Shown piece after piece: positions 53,714 through 63,502 of a stretch of 64,000 bases of DNA (its first letter is position 1; each line of letters begins with the position of its first letter). Origin of the DNA: Streptomyces sp. WZ-12. GTDB lineage: Bacteria; Actinomycetota; Actinomycetes; Streptomycetales; Streptomycetaceae. The stretch covers positions 4,809,001 to 4,873,000 of the forward strand of contig NZ_CP118574.1 of the NCBI RefSeq assembly GCF_028898845.1. The letters are read 5' to 3'. A model generated the notes under the pieces. It saw only the letters and a list, made by a program, of their open reading frames with translations, had not been told where the DNA came from and made no database searches. The translations under genes were made by a program, and so were the position numbers.

Positions 53714-54604
53714 ATGTCGAAGCCGTCTCCCAGACATTCCGCGCACGGCGCCCCGGAGCCGGACGCCGCGGCCACCGAGGCGGAGCCGCCGTTCGGTCCC
53801 GATCTGAGCATCGGCGCCAGCGCCACCACCCCCTACGAGGACTACGTCCGCGCGGACGTCCTCACCCACCTCCAGCAGCTCCAGTCCGACGACCCGGGCG
53901 AGATGGTCTTCCTCGTCACGACCCAGGTGATGGAGCTGTGGTTCACCGTGATCGTCCACGAGTGGCACACCGCCACCGAGGCGCTGCGCCGGGACGACCT
54001 GCCGGTGGCGGTGGACGCGCTGCGCCGCTCCACGTGGGAGCTGGAGGCACTGAACGCCGCCTGGAAGCCGCTGGCCAGGCTGACGCCGGCGCAGTTCAAC
54101 GCCTACCGCGGCGCGCTCGGCGAGGGCAGCGGCTTCCAGTCCACGATGTACCGGCGGCTGGAGTTCCTGCTCGGCGAGAAGTCCGCGGCGATGCTGGTGC
54201 CGCACCGCGGCTCCCCGGAGGACCACGCCGCGCTGGAGAAGGCGCTGCACGAACCGAGCCTGTACGACGAGGTGCTGCGGCTGCTGGCGCGCCGCGGCCA
54301 CCCCGTACCGGAGGCCGTCCTGCGGCGCGACCCGGCCGGGCGGTACGAGCCGGACGAGGCCGTCGAGGAGGTCTGGGCGCGGATCCTCGACGGGCCGCAG
54401 GACGGTGAACTGGCGCGGCTGGCCGAGCTGTTGACCGATGTCGCGGAGCTGGTCTGGCGCTGGCGCAACGACCATCTCGTGGCGACCCGGCGGGCGATGG
54501 GAGCGAAAATGGGTACCGGCGGGTCCGCGGGCGTCGCCTGGTTGGAGAAGCGGGCCCGCAAGAACGTCTTCCCCGAGCTGTGGACGGCGCGAAGCCATGT
54601 CTGA
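53714..54604 (+). CDS. kynA: Tryptophan 2,3-dioxygenase
   Basis: 296 residues: TPYEDYVRADVLTHLQQ, FLVTTQVMELWFTVIVHEW (distal histidine helix), GFQSTMYRRLEFLLGEK (substrate Arg) and WRWRNDHLVATRRAMG with the proximal haem His. It opens the indole ring to N-formylkynurenine. The N-terminal 30 residues are disordered. The stop overlaps kynU by 8 bp. Confidence 0.96.
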   Translation: MSKPSPRHSAHGAPEPDAAATEAEPPFGPDLSIGASATTPYEDYVRADVLTHLQQLQSDDPGEMVFLVTTQVMELWFTVIVHEWHTATEALRRDDLPVAVDALRRSTWELEALNAAWKPLARLTPAQFNAYRGALGEGSGFQSTMYRRLEFLLGEKSAAMLVPHRGSPEDHAALEKALHEPSLYDEVLRLLARRGHPVPEAVLRRDPAGRYEPDEAVEEVWARILDGPQDGELARLAELLTDVAELVWRWRNDHLVATRRAMGAKMGTGGSAGVAWLEKRARKNVFPELWTARSHV

Positions 54605-55937
54605 GAGCCGCGAGACCCCGCAGGGGTCGCACACCCCGCAGCGCCCCGGCCCGTTGGACGCCGGGGCACCCGCGCTGGCGGACCGCGCCGCGGAGCTGGA
54701 CGCGGCCGGGCCGCTGACGACCACCCGCGACCGCTTCGTCCTCGACGACACCGTCTACCTCGACGGCAACTCGCTGGGCGCGCTGCCCCGTTCGGTGCCC
54801 GGCCGGATAGCCGAGGTGATCGGCCGCGAGTGGGGCGAGCTGCGCATCCGGTCCTGGACCGAGGCCGGTTGGTGGACCGCGCCCGAGCGGATCGGCGAGA
54901 AGATCGCCCCGCTGATCGGGGCCGCGCCGGGCCAGGTCGTGGTCGGCGACTCCACCAGCATCAACGTCTTCAAGGCGGTGACCGGCGGCATCCGGATGGC
55001 CGGGAAGGGCTGCACGGAGATCCTGGTCGACGCCACGACCTTCCCCACCGACGGCTATGTCGCCCGCTCCGCGGCCCGGATGGCCGGCCTCGCCGTGCGC
55101 CCGGTGGAGCCCGCGCGGATCGCCGACGAGGTCACCGAGCGCACCGCGCTGGCGCTGGTCAACCACGTCGACTACCGCACCGGCGAGCTCAACGACATGG
55201 CCCAGATCACCTCCGCGCTGCACTCCGCGGGCGCGCTGGCGGTGTGGGACCTGTGCCACAGCGCCGGCGCGCTGCCGGTCGCGCTGGACGCCTGCGGGGT
55301 GGACCTCGCGGTGGGCTGCACCTACAAGTACCTCAACGGCGGCCCGGGTTCGCCCGCCTACCTCTACCTCCGCGAGAGCCTCCAGGAGCGGTTCGAGTCG
55401 CCGCTGCCGGGCTGGAACTCGCACGCCGACCCGTTCGGGATGGAGCCCCACTACGCCCCGGCCGAGGGGGCCCTGCGCGGCCGCGTCGGCACCCCCGACA
55501 TCCTCTCGATGCTGGCCCTGGAGGCGGCGCTGGAGGCGTGGGAGGGCGTCTCCATCGAGGAGGTGCGGACCAAGAGCCTGGCGCTGACGGACTTCTTCCT
55601 GGAGTGCGTGGCCGCGTACGCGCCGCCCGGGCGGGTCCGCTCGGCCACCCCGACCGCACACCGGCGGCGCGGCAGCCAGGTGTCGCTCGCCTGCGCACCG
55701 GGGCCGGACGGCGCCTCTGTGGCCGGCGAGGTGATGGCGGAGCTGATCCGGCGCGGGGTGGTCGGCGACTACCGCCCTCCGGACCTGCTGCGCTTCGGCT
55801 TCACCCCGCTCTACACCACCTTCGCCGACGCGGAGCGGGCGGCGCGGGTGCTCGGCGAGATCCTGCGGGAGCGGGCCGACGGGGAGCCGGCGGCGGCGCC
55901 CGACGAGGGGCCCGCGGCGGGCGGCGACGCCGGGTGA
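54597..55937 (+). CDS. kynU: Kynureninase
   Basis: 446 residues of PLP fold I: VYLDGNSLGALPRSV, NHVDYRTGELNDM, WDLCHSAGALPV and the PLP lysine in GCTYKYLNGGPGSPAYLY. It cleaves kynurenine to anthranilate and alanine. It overlaps kynA and the formamidase gene, so the three genes are co-translated. The C-terminal tail is Glu/Ala/Gly-rich. Confidence 0.96.
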   Translation: MSESRETPQGSHTPQRPGPLDAGAPALADRAAELDAAGPLTTTRDRFVLDDTVYLDGNSLGALPRSVPGRIAEVIGREWGELRIRSWTEAGWWTAPERIGEKIAPLIGAAPGQVVVGDSTSINVFKAVTGGIRMAGKGCTEILVDATTFPTDGYVARSAARMAGLAVRPVEPARIADEVTERTALALVNHVDYRTGELNDMAQITSALHSAGALAVWDLCHSAGALPVALDACGVDLAVGCTYKYLNGGPGSPAYLYLRESLQERFESPLPGWNSHADPFGMEPHYAPAEGALRGRVGTPDILSMLALEAALEAWEGVSIEEVRTKSLALTDFFLECVAAYAPPGRVRSATPTAHRRRGSQVSLACAPGPDGASVAGEVMAELIRRGVVGDYRPPDLLRFGFTPLYTTFADAERAARVLGEILRERADGEPAAAPDEGPAAGGDAG

Positions 55938-56761
55938 GCGCGGCGGACGAGGAGGCGGCGCTGCTGGGGCTCGCCCCGGTGGCGCCGGACCGCACGGTGT
56001 CCTACGGCCCGCACCCGGACCAGGTCGTGGACCTGTACGGGCGCTGGCCGGGGGCCGGGCCCCTCGTCGTCCTGCTGCACGGCGGGTTCTGGCGGGCCGC
56101 GTACGACCGGCACCATCTCTCGCCGTGCGCGGCGGAGTTGGCCCGGCACGGGGTGCCGGTCGCGCTCGCCGAGTACCGCAGGGTGGGGGCGGGCGGGGGC
56201 GCGCCGCAGACGTTCCAGGACGTGCCGGCGGCCGTCGCGGCCGCGGCCGACGCCGGGGCGCTGCCCGGGGCCGGGCCCCGGGAGGTGGTGCTCGTCGGGC
56301 ACTCCGCCGGCGGCCACCTCGCGCTGCTCGCGGCCGCCCGCCCCGGTACGCCGGTGACCGAGGTCATCGCCGTGGCGCCGGTCGCCGATCTGGCGCGCGC
56401 CCACGAGCTGGGCCTCAGCGACGGCGCGGTCGCCGGGCTGCTCGGCACCGGCCCCGGCTTCGCCGGCCGGCTGGCCGCCGCCGACCCGGTCCGCCACCCG
56501 CCGGCCGGCGTCCCGGTCACGCTGCTGCACGGCACCGCCGACCCGGACGTCCCCGTGGACCTCTCGCGCCGCTACGCGGCCGCCCACCCGTCCGCCACCG
56601 CGCTGCGCGAGCTGCCCGGCGCCGGCCACTTCGCCGCGCTGACACCGGGCACCGGGCCCTTCCGGACGCTGCTCGCGCTGCTGCGCGGTGATACGTCCGA
56701 TGCCGGGCCGGCGCCCGGGGAACCGCTCGGTGGCGGCCCGACCGCACCGCGTAGTACTTGA
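55934..56761 (+). CDS. Alpha/beta hydrolase, probable kynurenine formamidase
   Basis: 275 residues with HGGFW (oxyanion motif of arylformamidases) near residue 50, the nucleophile in LVGHSAGGHLALL, Asp in GTADPDVPV and His in PGAGHFAAL. Converting N-formylkynurenine to kynurenine completes the three-step path with its two overlapped neighbours. GTG 55934 overlaps the kynU stop by 4 bp. Confidence 0.85.
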   Translation: MSAADEEAALLGLAPVAPDRTVSYGPHPDQVVDLYGRWPGAGPLVVLLHGGFWRAAYDRHHLSPCAAELARHGVPVALAEYRRVGAGGGAPQTFQDVPAAVAAAADAGALPGAGPREVVLVGHSAGGHLALLAAARPGTPVTEVIAVAPVADLARAHELGLSDGAVAGLLGTGPGFAGRLAAADPVRHPPAGVPVTLLHGTADPDVPVDLSRRYAAAHPSATALRELPGAGHFAALTPGTGPFRTLLALLRGDTSDAGPAPGEPLGGGPTAPRST

Positions 56762-56829
56762 GACGGACCCCGGCAGATCCGCTTCGGTGGGGACGCCCGG
56801 GCGGGTCGTCGCTGCTTACCGTGGTGTAC

Positions 56830-58182
56830 GTGAACGAGACGACCCAGACGCAGGGCCCCCTGCGCTCGGAGGCGCGCATGGCTCACGGCGCGCTGCACAC
56901 CCTGCGCCAGGACCTCTGCGTCGATGCCTTCGCCTTCCGACCGATGCCGCCGCTGGACGATGCCAAGCTGGCCCGACGGCTGCCGTGGCTGCCCGGCCGG
57001 GCCCGGCGGTGGGCCAGCTGGCTCCCGCACTGCGCCGTGGCGCTGCTCGCGGTCATCATCTTCCTGGGGTCCGCGGCTCCCGGCTACGACACCAGCCCGG
57101 TGCGCGGCGCGATCGACGTGGCGCTGGCGCTGGCGGTGGCGGTGCCGCCGCTGCTGGTCCTGTTCCGGCCGGTGGGCGCCTTCTGGCTGTCGCTGGGGGC
57201 TGTCGCTGTGTGGTGGATCGGCGACCGCTTCCTCTCGCCGTACGCCAGCGTCTGGGGCGGCGCCTTCGCCATCCACCTCGTGGTGATGACGCTGGTGGTG
57301 CTGCGGACCCGGCCGCGGCTGGCGGTGGAGATGTGGGTGATCACCTTCGGCGCGGGGACGCTGCTGTCGCTGGTGGCGCGGGGCGGTGCGCTGGGCGACA
57401 TGCCGCCGGTGGCGTTCTTCTCCGGGGTGGTGCTGGTCTCCGCCGCGGCGGTCCGGGCCTGGCGGGAGGAGCGCCGGCAGGTCGTCGAGACCCAGAGCGT
57501 CACCGCCGAGGAGCGGTCCCGCCGGACGCTGTTGGAGGAGCGGGCGCTGATCGCCCGGGAGCTGCACGACGTGGTGGCGCACCACATGTCGGTGATCGCC
57601 ATCCAGGCCGAGGCGGCGCCGTACCGGGTCGCCGATCCGCCGCCCGAGCTCGCCAAGTCCTTCGCCACCATCCGGGAGAACGCCGTCGCCGCGCTGACCG
57701 AGCTCCGCCGCATCCTCGGCGTGGTCCGCTCCGAGGACCCGGACGCCTTCGCCGAACGCGACCCGGAGGCCCCGCAGCCGACCCTGGCCAGCCTGGACTC
57801 GCTGCTGGAGAGCGTCCGGGGCGCCGGGCTGACCGTCGAGGCGGTGATCACGGGGGCGGCCCGGACGCTGCCGCAGGGCGTCGAGCTGTCCGCGTACCGG
57901 ATCGTGCAGGAGGCGCTGAGCAACGCGCTGCGGCACTCGCCGGGCGCGGAGGCGCGGGTGGAGGTCTCCTACGTCCTGGGCGGGATCGGGCTGCGAATCG
58001 TCAACGGTGCCCCGAGCCGGCTGGCCAAGCCCTCGCCGGGCGCCGGCCACGGGCTGCTCGGCATGCGGGAGCGGGTGCAGATGCTCGGCGGCGAGATGAC
58101 GGCCGAGCCGACACAGGAGGGTGGTTTCGAGGTGGCGGCGTTCCTGCCGGCGGCCAACGCGACGGGCGGGGGCGCCGCATGA
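56830..58182 (+). CDS. Sensor histidine kinase (HisKA_3)
   Basis: 450 residues. Five or six membrane helices lie between residues 60 and 215, followed by a short linker, the dimerisation helix with phosphorylated His in IARELHDVVAHHMSVIAIQ, and an HATPase domain (ALSNALRHSPGA N-box, GHGLLGMRERV G-box). The signal is unknown. TACCGT ends 7 bp before GTG 56830 and no ribosome-binding site is seen, suggesting leaderless translation. It overlaps the regulator gene by 4 bp. Confidence 0.92.
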   Translation: MNETTQTQGPLRSEARMAHGALHTLRQDLCVDAFAFRPMPPLDDAKLARRLPWLPGRARRWASWLPHCAVALLAVIIFLGSAAPGYDTSPVRGAIDVALALAVAVPPLLVLFRPVGAFWLSLGAVAVWWIGDRFLSPYASVWGGAFAIHLVVMTLVVLRTRPRLAVEMWVITFGAGTLLSLVARGGALGDMPPVAFFSGVVLVSAAAVRAWREERRQVVETQSVTAEERSRRTLLEERALIARELHDVVAHHMSVIAIQAEAAPYRVADPPPELAKSFATIRENAVAALTELRRILGVVRSEDPDAFAERDPEAPQPTLASLDSLLESVRGAGLTVEAVITGAARTLPQGVELSAYRIVQEALSNALRHSPGAEARVEVSYVLGGIGLRIVNGAPSRLAKPSPGAGHGLLGMRERVQMLGGEMTAEPTQEGGFEVAAFLPAANATGGGAA

Positions 58183-58835
58183 TCCGGGTGCTGATCGTGG
58201 ACGACCAGGTGATGGTCCGCGAGGGCTTCTCCGTCCTGCTCAACGCCATGCCGGACATCGAGGTCGTCGGCGAGGCGGTGGACGGCCGGCAGGCGGTGCA
58301 GAAGGTGGCGCTGCTCAAGCCGGACGTGGTCCTGATGGACATCCGGATGCCGGAGATGAACGGCCTGGAGGCGACCCGCGAGATCGTCGCCGCCGACGCG
58401 GACGCCAAGGTGCTGGTGCTGACCACCTTCGACCTGGACGAGTACGTCTACCAGGCGCTGCGGTCCGGGGCCAGCGGCTTCCTGCTCAAGGACGCCTCGG
58501 CCGGGCAGCTCGCCGAGGGCGTGCGGATCGTCGCCGACGGCGAGGCGCTGCTCGCCCCGACCGTCACCAAGCGGCTGATCAACGAGTTCTCCCGGCTGGG
58601 GTCGCCGCGCGCCCCGGCCCAGGAGCGCATCGGAGACCTGACGGAGCGGGAGACGGAGGTCCTGGTGCTGGTGGCCCAGGGCCTGTCCAACGGCGAGATC
58701 GCCGCGCATCTCGTCGTCGCCGAGTCGACGGTGAAGACGCACGTCAGCCGCATCCTGGTGAAGCTGGGGCTGCGCGACCGCACCCAGGCGGCGGTCTTCG
58801 CCTACGAGGCGCGGCTGGTCACGCCGGGCGGCTGA
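58179..58835 (+). CDS. NarL/LuxR-type response regulator
   Basis: 218 residues: receiver domain with phospho-acceptor Asp54 in VVLMDIRMPEMNG and Lys in FLLKDA, then a LuxR helix-turn-helix (LTERETEVLVLVAQGLSNGEIAAHLVVAESTVKTH). It is coupled to the kinase by ATGA. A likely target is the ABC exporter just downstream on the other strand, but no operator was identified. Confidence 0.95.
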   Translation: MIRVLIVDDQVMVREGFSVLLNAMPDIEVVGEAVDGRQAVQKVALLKPDVVLMDIRMPEMNGLEATREIVAADADAKVLVLTTFDLDEYVYQALRSGASGFLLKDASAGQLAEGVRIVADGEALLAPTVTKRLINEFSRLGSPRAPAQERIGDLTERETEVLVLVAQGLSNGEIAAHLVVAESTVKTHVSRILVKLGLRDRTQAAVFAYEARLVTPGG

Positions 58836-58963
58836 GGGCGAGGGACGGTCGACGGTGCCGCCCGCCCCGGCCGTCCACACCCTGTGGACGACCGGGGCGG
58901 GGCGGGCCGAGTGCGCCGCCGGGGTCGGCTACCGCCCCGACGGCGCACGACGGTGGGGCGGCC

Positions 58964-60622
58964 TCAGCCGATGTCGCGGCGGCGGAGGCCGGCGAGGCCG
59001 ACGGATATCAGCACCGCCGTCAGGGCCGTGAGCCAGAGGAACGGCGCGGCCGTCACCGCACCGCCGGGCAGCTTCGGCAGGTGCCCGTACGGCGAGAGGT
59101 CCAGCGCCCACCGGGGGAGCCGCAGCACCGGGCCGAGCCAGCCGAGGGCGAGGCAGCCGCCGGTCAGCGCCCAGACCGCGCCGCTGGCCGCGGGCAGCAG
59201 GCCGAGCACGCACATCGCCACCGCGGCCAGCGTCCACGCCGCCGGGACCTGGGCGAGCGCGGCGGCCAGCACCCGGCCGCTGCCGCCGGCGACATCGCCG
59301 GCCGAGGCGCCGTAGGTGAGCCCCAGGGCCAGCCCGCCGGCGGTCAGCAGCACCGCGGTGCCCGCCAACGCGACGGCCAGATGGCCGGCCGCCCAGCGCA
59401 GTCGGCCCACCGCGCCCGCCAGGACCGGTTCGGCCCGGCCGCCGGTCTCCTCGGCCCGTATCCGGAGCACCGCGCCCACGGCGTAGAGCGCCGCGACCAT
59501 GCCGAGCATGCCGGTCATCGAGGCGAGGAAGGCGTCCGTCAACGACCGCTCCCCGCCGAGCCGTTGGACGATCTCCCGGGTCTGCGCATTGCCGCCGACC
59601 ATGTCCACCGCGCCCTTGGCGACCCCGCCGAACACCGCCCCGGCGAGCGCGAAGCCGGCCGTCCAGCCGGCCAGGGCGGTCCGCTGCAACCGCCAGGCCA
59701 GGCCGGTGGGGCCGCCGAGCGAACGGGGCGCGCGGGCCGGCCCCGGCCGCGCCGGCAGGAAGCTCATGCCCACGTCCCGACGGGCGGTCAGGGCGTAGCC
59801 GGCCGCGGTGGCCAGCGCCGTCGCGGCGGCGAGGAGCAGCACCACCCACCAGCGCTCGCCGGCGAACGCGCGGACGTGCTGCGCCCAGCCGATGGGGGAG
59901 AGCCAGGTGAGCGGGGAGTCGGCGCCGCTCCCGGGGGAGCCGCTGCCGGCGGAGGCGTCCCCGGCGGCGCGCAGCGCGAAGGCGGCGCCGAGGGCCGCGC
60001 CGGTCAACCCCTTGGCCAGCCGGGCGCTCTCGGTGAACTGGGCGGCTATCGCGGCCAGCGCGGCGAAGAACAGCCCCGTGCCGCCGATCGCCAGGCCCAG
60101 GGCGAGCGACCCGGCCACCGGCAGCCCGGACGCGGTGAGCCCGGCGGCGGTCAGCGCGGCCACCCCCGCATCGGCGATCGTCGCCGCCAGCAGCGCGGCG
60201 GTCAGCGGCGCCCGCCGCCCCACCCTTGCGGCGGACAGCAGCTCCTGACGGCCCGTCTCCTCTTCCTCGCGGGTGTGCCGGACGACGATCAGCAGGCTCA
60301 TCACGGCCGCCAGCACCGCGCCGAACCCGGCCATCCGCCAGGCGACCAGGCCGCCCAGGGAGTCGTCGAAGACCGGTCCGTACAACGCGCGCAGCGAGCC
60401 GTTGGCGTTCATCGACGCGGCGAGCTGGGCGCGCTTGGCGGCGGTGTCGTAGAGCGCCGCGAAGGAGGAACCGGTGGCGATCACGGTCAGGCCGAGCAGC
60501 AGCACCCAGGCCGGGAGCATCAGCCGGTCGCGGCGCAGGGCCAGGCGCAACAGGGCGCCGGTGCCCGTCAGTTGGCGCCCGCCGCGGGAGCGCGCGGTGG
60601 TCGGCGCGGTCAGGGCGCTCAT
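58964..60622 (-). CDS. ABC-2-type exporter permease (duplicated six-helix unit)
   Basis: 552 residues with about twelve membrane helices in two similar halves (the second starts at [22 protein letters not shown]). This layout is typical of actinobacterial antibiotic exporter permeases that work with one ATPase. The start overlaps the ATPase stop (ATGA). Confidence 0.9.
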   Translation of the reverse strand: MSALTAPTTARSRGGRQLTGTGALLRLALRRDRLMLPAWVLLLGLTVIATGSSFAALYDTAAKRAQLAASMNANGSLRALYGPVFDDSLGGLVAWRMAGFGAVLAAVMSLLIVVRHTREEEETGRQELLSAARVGRRAPLTAALLAATIADAGVAALTAAGLTASGLPVAGSLALGLAIGGTGLFFAALAAIAAQFTESARLAKGLTGAALGAAFALRAAGDASAGSGSPGSGADSPLTWLSPIGWAQHVRAFAGERWWVVLLLAAATALATAAGYALTARRDVGMSFLPARPGPARAPRSLGGPTGLAWRLQRTALAGWTAGFALAGAVFGGVAKGAVDMVGGNAQTREIVQRLGGERSLTDAFLASMTGMLGMVAALYAVGAVLRIRAEETGGRAEPVLAGAVGRLRWAAGHLAVALAGTAVLLTAGGLALGLTYGASAGDVAGGSGRVLAAALAQVPAAWTLAAVAMCVLGLLPAASGAVWALTGGCLALGWLGPVLRLPRWALDLSPYGHLPKLPGGAVTAAPFLWLTALTAVLISVGLAGLRRRDIG

Positions 60623-61602
60623 CGGGCCACCGCCCCGTCGGCCCGGGCGCCCGACCGGTGGCCCGGCCGGCCGTCGCGGGGGAGATCGTCCTGGTAGTGG
60701 CGCAGGAACAGCTCCTCCAGGGTGGGCGGGGTGCTGGTGAGGCTGCGCAGTCCGGCCGCGCCGAGCGGGCCGAGCACCGCGCCCAGCCGCTCGGTGTCCA
60801 CCTGGAGCCGGACGCGGCAGCCGGGGCCGCCGTGGACCGGCTGGACGGAGAGGCCGTGGACGCCGGGCAGGCCGTCGAGTCCGGTCGGCGGGCCGGCCAG
60901 CTCGGCGACGACGGTCGTCCGGGTCAGATGGCGCAGCTCCCCCAGGGAGCCGGACTCGACGGTGCGGCCCTTGCGGATGATGCTGACCCGGTCGCACAGC
61001 GCCTCGACCTCGGAGAGCACATGGCTGGAGAGCAGGATCGTGCGGCCGCGGTCACGCTCCTCGGCCACGCAGCTCTGGAAGACCTCCTCCATCAGTGGGT
61101 CCAGCCCGGAGGTCGGCTCGTCGAGGATCAGCAGATCGACGTCGGCGGCGAACGCGGCGACCAGGGCGACCTTTTGGCGGTTGCCCTTGGAGTAGGTGCG
61201 GCCCTTCTTCGTGGGGTCGAGCTCGAAGCGTTCCAGCAACTCGTCCCGCCGGCCGGTGTCCAGCCCGCCGCGCAGCCGGCCGTAGAGGTCGATGACCTCG
61301 CCGCCGGAGAGGTTGCGCCACAGGGTCACGTCGCCGGGGACGTAGCCGACGCGGCGGTGGATCTCGACGGCGTCCCGCCAGGGGTCCTGGCCCAGGACCT
61401 GCGCGGTGCCGCGGTCGGCGCGGAGCAGGCCGAGCAGGATGCGCAGGGTGGTGGACTTCCCCGCGCCGTTGGGCCCGAGGAAGCCGTGCACCTCGCCGGC
61501 CTCAACGGTGAGGTCGAGGCCGGCGAGCGCGTGGGTCGCGCCGAAGGACTTGTGGAGCCCGGCCACCCGCAGTGCGGGGGAGGGCGAGAGCGCCTGCGTC
61601 AT
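60619..61602 (-). CDS. ABC transporter ATPase (DrrA-like)
   Basis: 327 residues: Walker [11 protein letters not shown]-loop, a variant signature [14 protein letters not shown], Walker [14 protein letters not shown], switch His in [15 protein letters not shown] and a ~90-residue DrrA-type C-terminal domain. It powers the permease encoded by the next gene. ATG 61602 lies 19 bp from a 20-bp palindromic operator. Confidence 0.95.
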   Translation of the reverse strand: MTQALSPSPALRVAGLHKSFGATHALAGLDLTVEAGEVHGFLGPNGAGKSTTLRILLGLLRADRGTAQVLGQDPWRDAVEIHRRVGYVPGDVTLWRNLSGGEVIDLYGRLRGGLDTGRRDELLERFELDPTKKGRTYSKGNRQKVALVAAFAADVDLLILDEPTSGLDPLMEEVFQSCVAEERDRGRTILLSSHVLSEVEALCDRVSIIRKGRTVESGSLGELRHLTRTTVVAELAGPPTGLDGLPGVHGLSVQPVHGGPGCRVRLQVDTERLGAVLGPLGAAGLRSLTSTPPTLEELFLRHYQDDLPRDGRPGHRSGARADGAVAR

Positions 61603-61620
61603 GGTTTCGAAGATACGTGA

Positions 61621-61640
61621 GCTTCACAAAATTGTGAAGC
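61621..61640. promoter_or_regulatory. 20-bp palindromic operator in the divergent promoter
   Basis: GCTTCACAA-AA-TTGTGAAGC is perfectly symmetrical and lies between the ATPase gene and the GbsR/MarR-type regulator gene, which are transcribed away from it. It is A/T-rich against a very G/C-rich background. It is probably bound by that regulator. Confidence 0.75.
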
Positions 61641-61695
61641 TAAGAAAGTGTATAAAGTTGAGGGACCGGCTCTGATCAGGGGAGATGATGCGGAC

Positions 61696-62208
61696 ATGAG
61701 CGAAGAGCGAGAGCGGGCAGCCGGCCGGACGGCCGACCGTGACGACGCGGCGGTGCTGACCTTCGTCGAGCGGTTCGCGGCGCAGATGGTCGACGCCGGG
61801 ATGCAGCGGATGCCGGCCCGGGTCTTCGCCTGCCTGCTGGCGTCCGACTCCGGCGTGCTGACCTCCGCCGACCTGGGCGAGCGGCTCCAGGTCAGCCCGG
61901 CGGCCGTCTCCGGCGCGATCCGCTACCTCTCCCAGGTGGGCATGGTCAGCCGCGAGCGCGAGCCCGGCTCCCGCCGCGACCGCTACCGCGTCCACAGCGA
62001 CCAGTGGTACGAGGCCCTGACCCGCCGGGACAGCGTCCTCACCCGCTGGGAGAACACCCTGCGTGAGGGCGTCGAGAGCCTCGGCAAGGAGAGCGCCGCC
62101 GGCCGCCGGATCGGCGAGACGCTGGCCTTCACGGAGTTCATGCAGCACGAGCTCGCCGGCATGCTGGAGCGCTGGCGCGACCACCTCGAAGAGCTCCGCG
62201 CGGATTAG
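61696..62208 (+). CDS. GbsR/MarR-family winged-helix regulator
   Basis: 170 residues: helix-turn-helix LTSADLGERLQVSPAAVSGAIRYLSQVGMVSRERE, the wing GSRRDRYRV, and flanking dimerisation helices. Members repress neighbouring transport genes and their own promoter. GGGGAGATG precedes ATG 61696. The palindrome at 61621-61640 is the likely target. Confidence 0.88.
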   Translation: MSEERERAAGRTADRDDAAVLTFVERFAAQMVDAGMQRMPARVFACLLASDSGVLTSADLGERLQVSPAAVSGAIRYLSQVGMVSREREPGSRRDRYRVHSDQWYEALTRRDSVLTRWENTLREGVESLGKESAAGRRIGETLAFTEFMQHELAGMLERWRDHLEELRAD

Positions 62209-62227
62209 GGCGACCCCGCGCCCCGGC

Positions 62228-63325
62228 TCACCTCTGCCGCGGTAGCTGCAGCCGCCAGGCCCCCTGCTGCACCGTCCAGGTCCGGGTCCGTACGGGCCCG
62301 CCGACCAGCGCGTCCGCCCGGTAGTGGAAGTCCGCCCCGGACACCGTCACCGCCCGCGCGGCGACCCGCACCGGGCGCTCCCCGCCCGGCCAGTGCACGA
62401 TCACCTCGGCCAGCCCGCCCGGCCGCCCGTCGTCGCCGGTGCCCGCCACCACCGACACCCCGCGCACCGGTCGGTCCAGATCCGCCAGCAGCGCCCCGTC
62501 GGCCTCGACCCGCAGCCGCAGCCGCTGCGCGGGCACCCGCGCCCGCCGGCTCCCGCCGGGGCCCGTCGTGCCGGGGCGGGCGGTGCCCCACCGCCCCGCT
62601 CCGGGCGCGGCGAGCAGCGACAGCGCCGTACGGGCGGTGCGGGCGGCCGGCGCCCACCAGGGGCGGTGCCCGCCGGCCGGGTCCACCGGGTCGATCCCCT
62701 CCCCCGGGCGCGCGCCACCGGAGAACCCGCCGTCCCCGAGGGCCGCGGCCCGCTCCGCCGGCGGGTCCGCCTCCGCCGCCCGGTCGTCGGCGTGCTCCGT
62801 GCGCTCCCGGCACGCGCCGTGGGCCGCCCCGTACTCCGCCAGCGGCCCGGCCGGATCGCCGCACGGGATCCGCAGGCCGCCCAGCACGATGCCGTCACTG
62901 TCGTCGGTGAGCAGGTCCATCGGCCGCTCCCCGCCGTCCAGGACGGCCCGCGCGGCGGCCACCGCGTCCGTGGGGACGCCCAGGGTCCGGCTCAGCGCGA
63001 CCGTCTCCGGCGGGCCCACCGGCACCATCGACAGCGCCACCCCGGCCAGCTCCCGCTCCTTGTGGAGCAGGCCCACCGCCCTGAGGAGCGCCCGGTCGTC
63101 GCCGATCACCACCGGGCGGCGCCGGCCGCGCCGGGACAGTGCCTGGGCGAACTCCGCCGGCCCCTCCGGGAGACAGATCTTCGCCCCCGCGCCGGCGCAC
63201 AGGACGTCCTTGGCGATCCGCACGGATTCGCCGTCCGCCCGGCGGGCGACCGGGTCGATGACCACAAGCAGGGGGCACCCCCGAACGGAGTCCGCGGGAG
63301 AGTGCCCAGAAGACTGCGCCGACAC
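62228..63325 (-). CDS. Diacylglycerol-kinase-family protein, active-site divergent
   Basis: 365 residues. The N-terminal 110 residues follow the DAGK catalytic domain (LLVVIDPVARRADGESVRIAKDVL, then RRPVVIGDDRALLRAVGLLHK), but the nucleotide motif GGDGT is changed to GDDRA, so kinase activity is doubtful. A Pro/Ala-rich linker of variable quality follows, then a C-terminal beta-rich domain. GTG 63325. It ends 20 bp from the converging regulator gene. Confidence 0.7.
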   Translation of the reverse strand: MSAQSSGHSPADSVRGCPLLVVIDPVARRADGESVRIAKDVLCAGAGAKICLPEGPAEFAQALSRRGRRRPVVIGDDRALLRAVGLLHKERELAGVALSMVPVGPPETVALSRTLGVPTDAVAAARAVLDGGERPMDLLTDDSDGIVLGGLRIPCGDPAGPLAEYGAAHGACRERTEHADDRAAEADPPAERAAALGDGGFSGGARPGEGIDPVDPAGGHRPWWAPAARTARTALSLLAAPGAGRWGTARPGTTGPGGSRRARVPAQRLRLRVEADGALLADLDRPVRGVSVVAGTGDDGRPGGLAEVIVHWPGGERPVRVAARAVTVSGADFHYRADALVGGPVRTRTWTVQQGAWRLQLPRQR

Positions 63326-63342
63326 CTCGGTCCTTCCTCAGG

Positions 63343-63388
63343 TAGCATCTCGGTGCAAGAGCCCCTTGCGCTATTGCGCCAGGGGCTT
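63343..63388 (+). promoter_or_regulatory. Promoter-like box and leader hairpin before purA
   Basis: TAGCAT (63343-63348) suits a -10 box. About 12 bp later a hairpin (GCCCCT-TGCGC with GCGCC-AGGGGC, 63361-63386) would be at the very 5' end of a ~145-nt purA leader. It could stabilise or attenuate the transcript, or simply terminate transcription arriving from upstream. Confidence 0.45.
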
Positions 63389-63502
63389 CGTCTATTCCGG
63401 GGCACCGGTCCGACGGCTCTGGCCGACGCCACGCGAGCACACGCGTAGCGCCGCGCCATCCACGCACGTTGGACATGCCCCGCCCGGAAGGGGTGTACGC
63501 CT

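Noticed and set aside
63361..63386. Purine or c-di-AMP riboswitch before purA
   Set aside because: Only a simple hairpin is visible; no conserved junction elements of a known riboswitch class could be traced.
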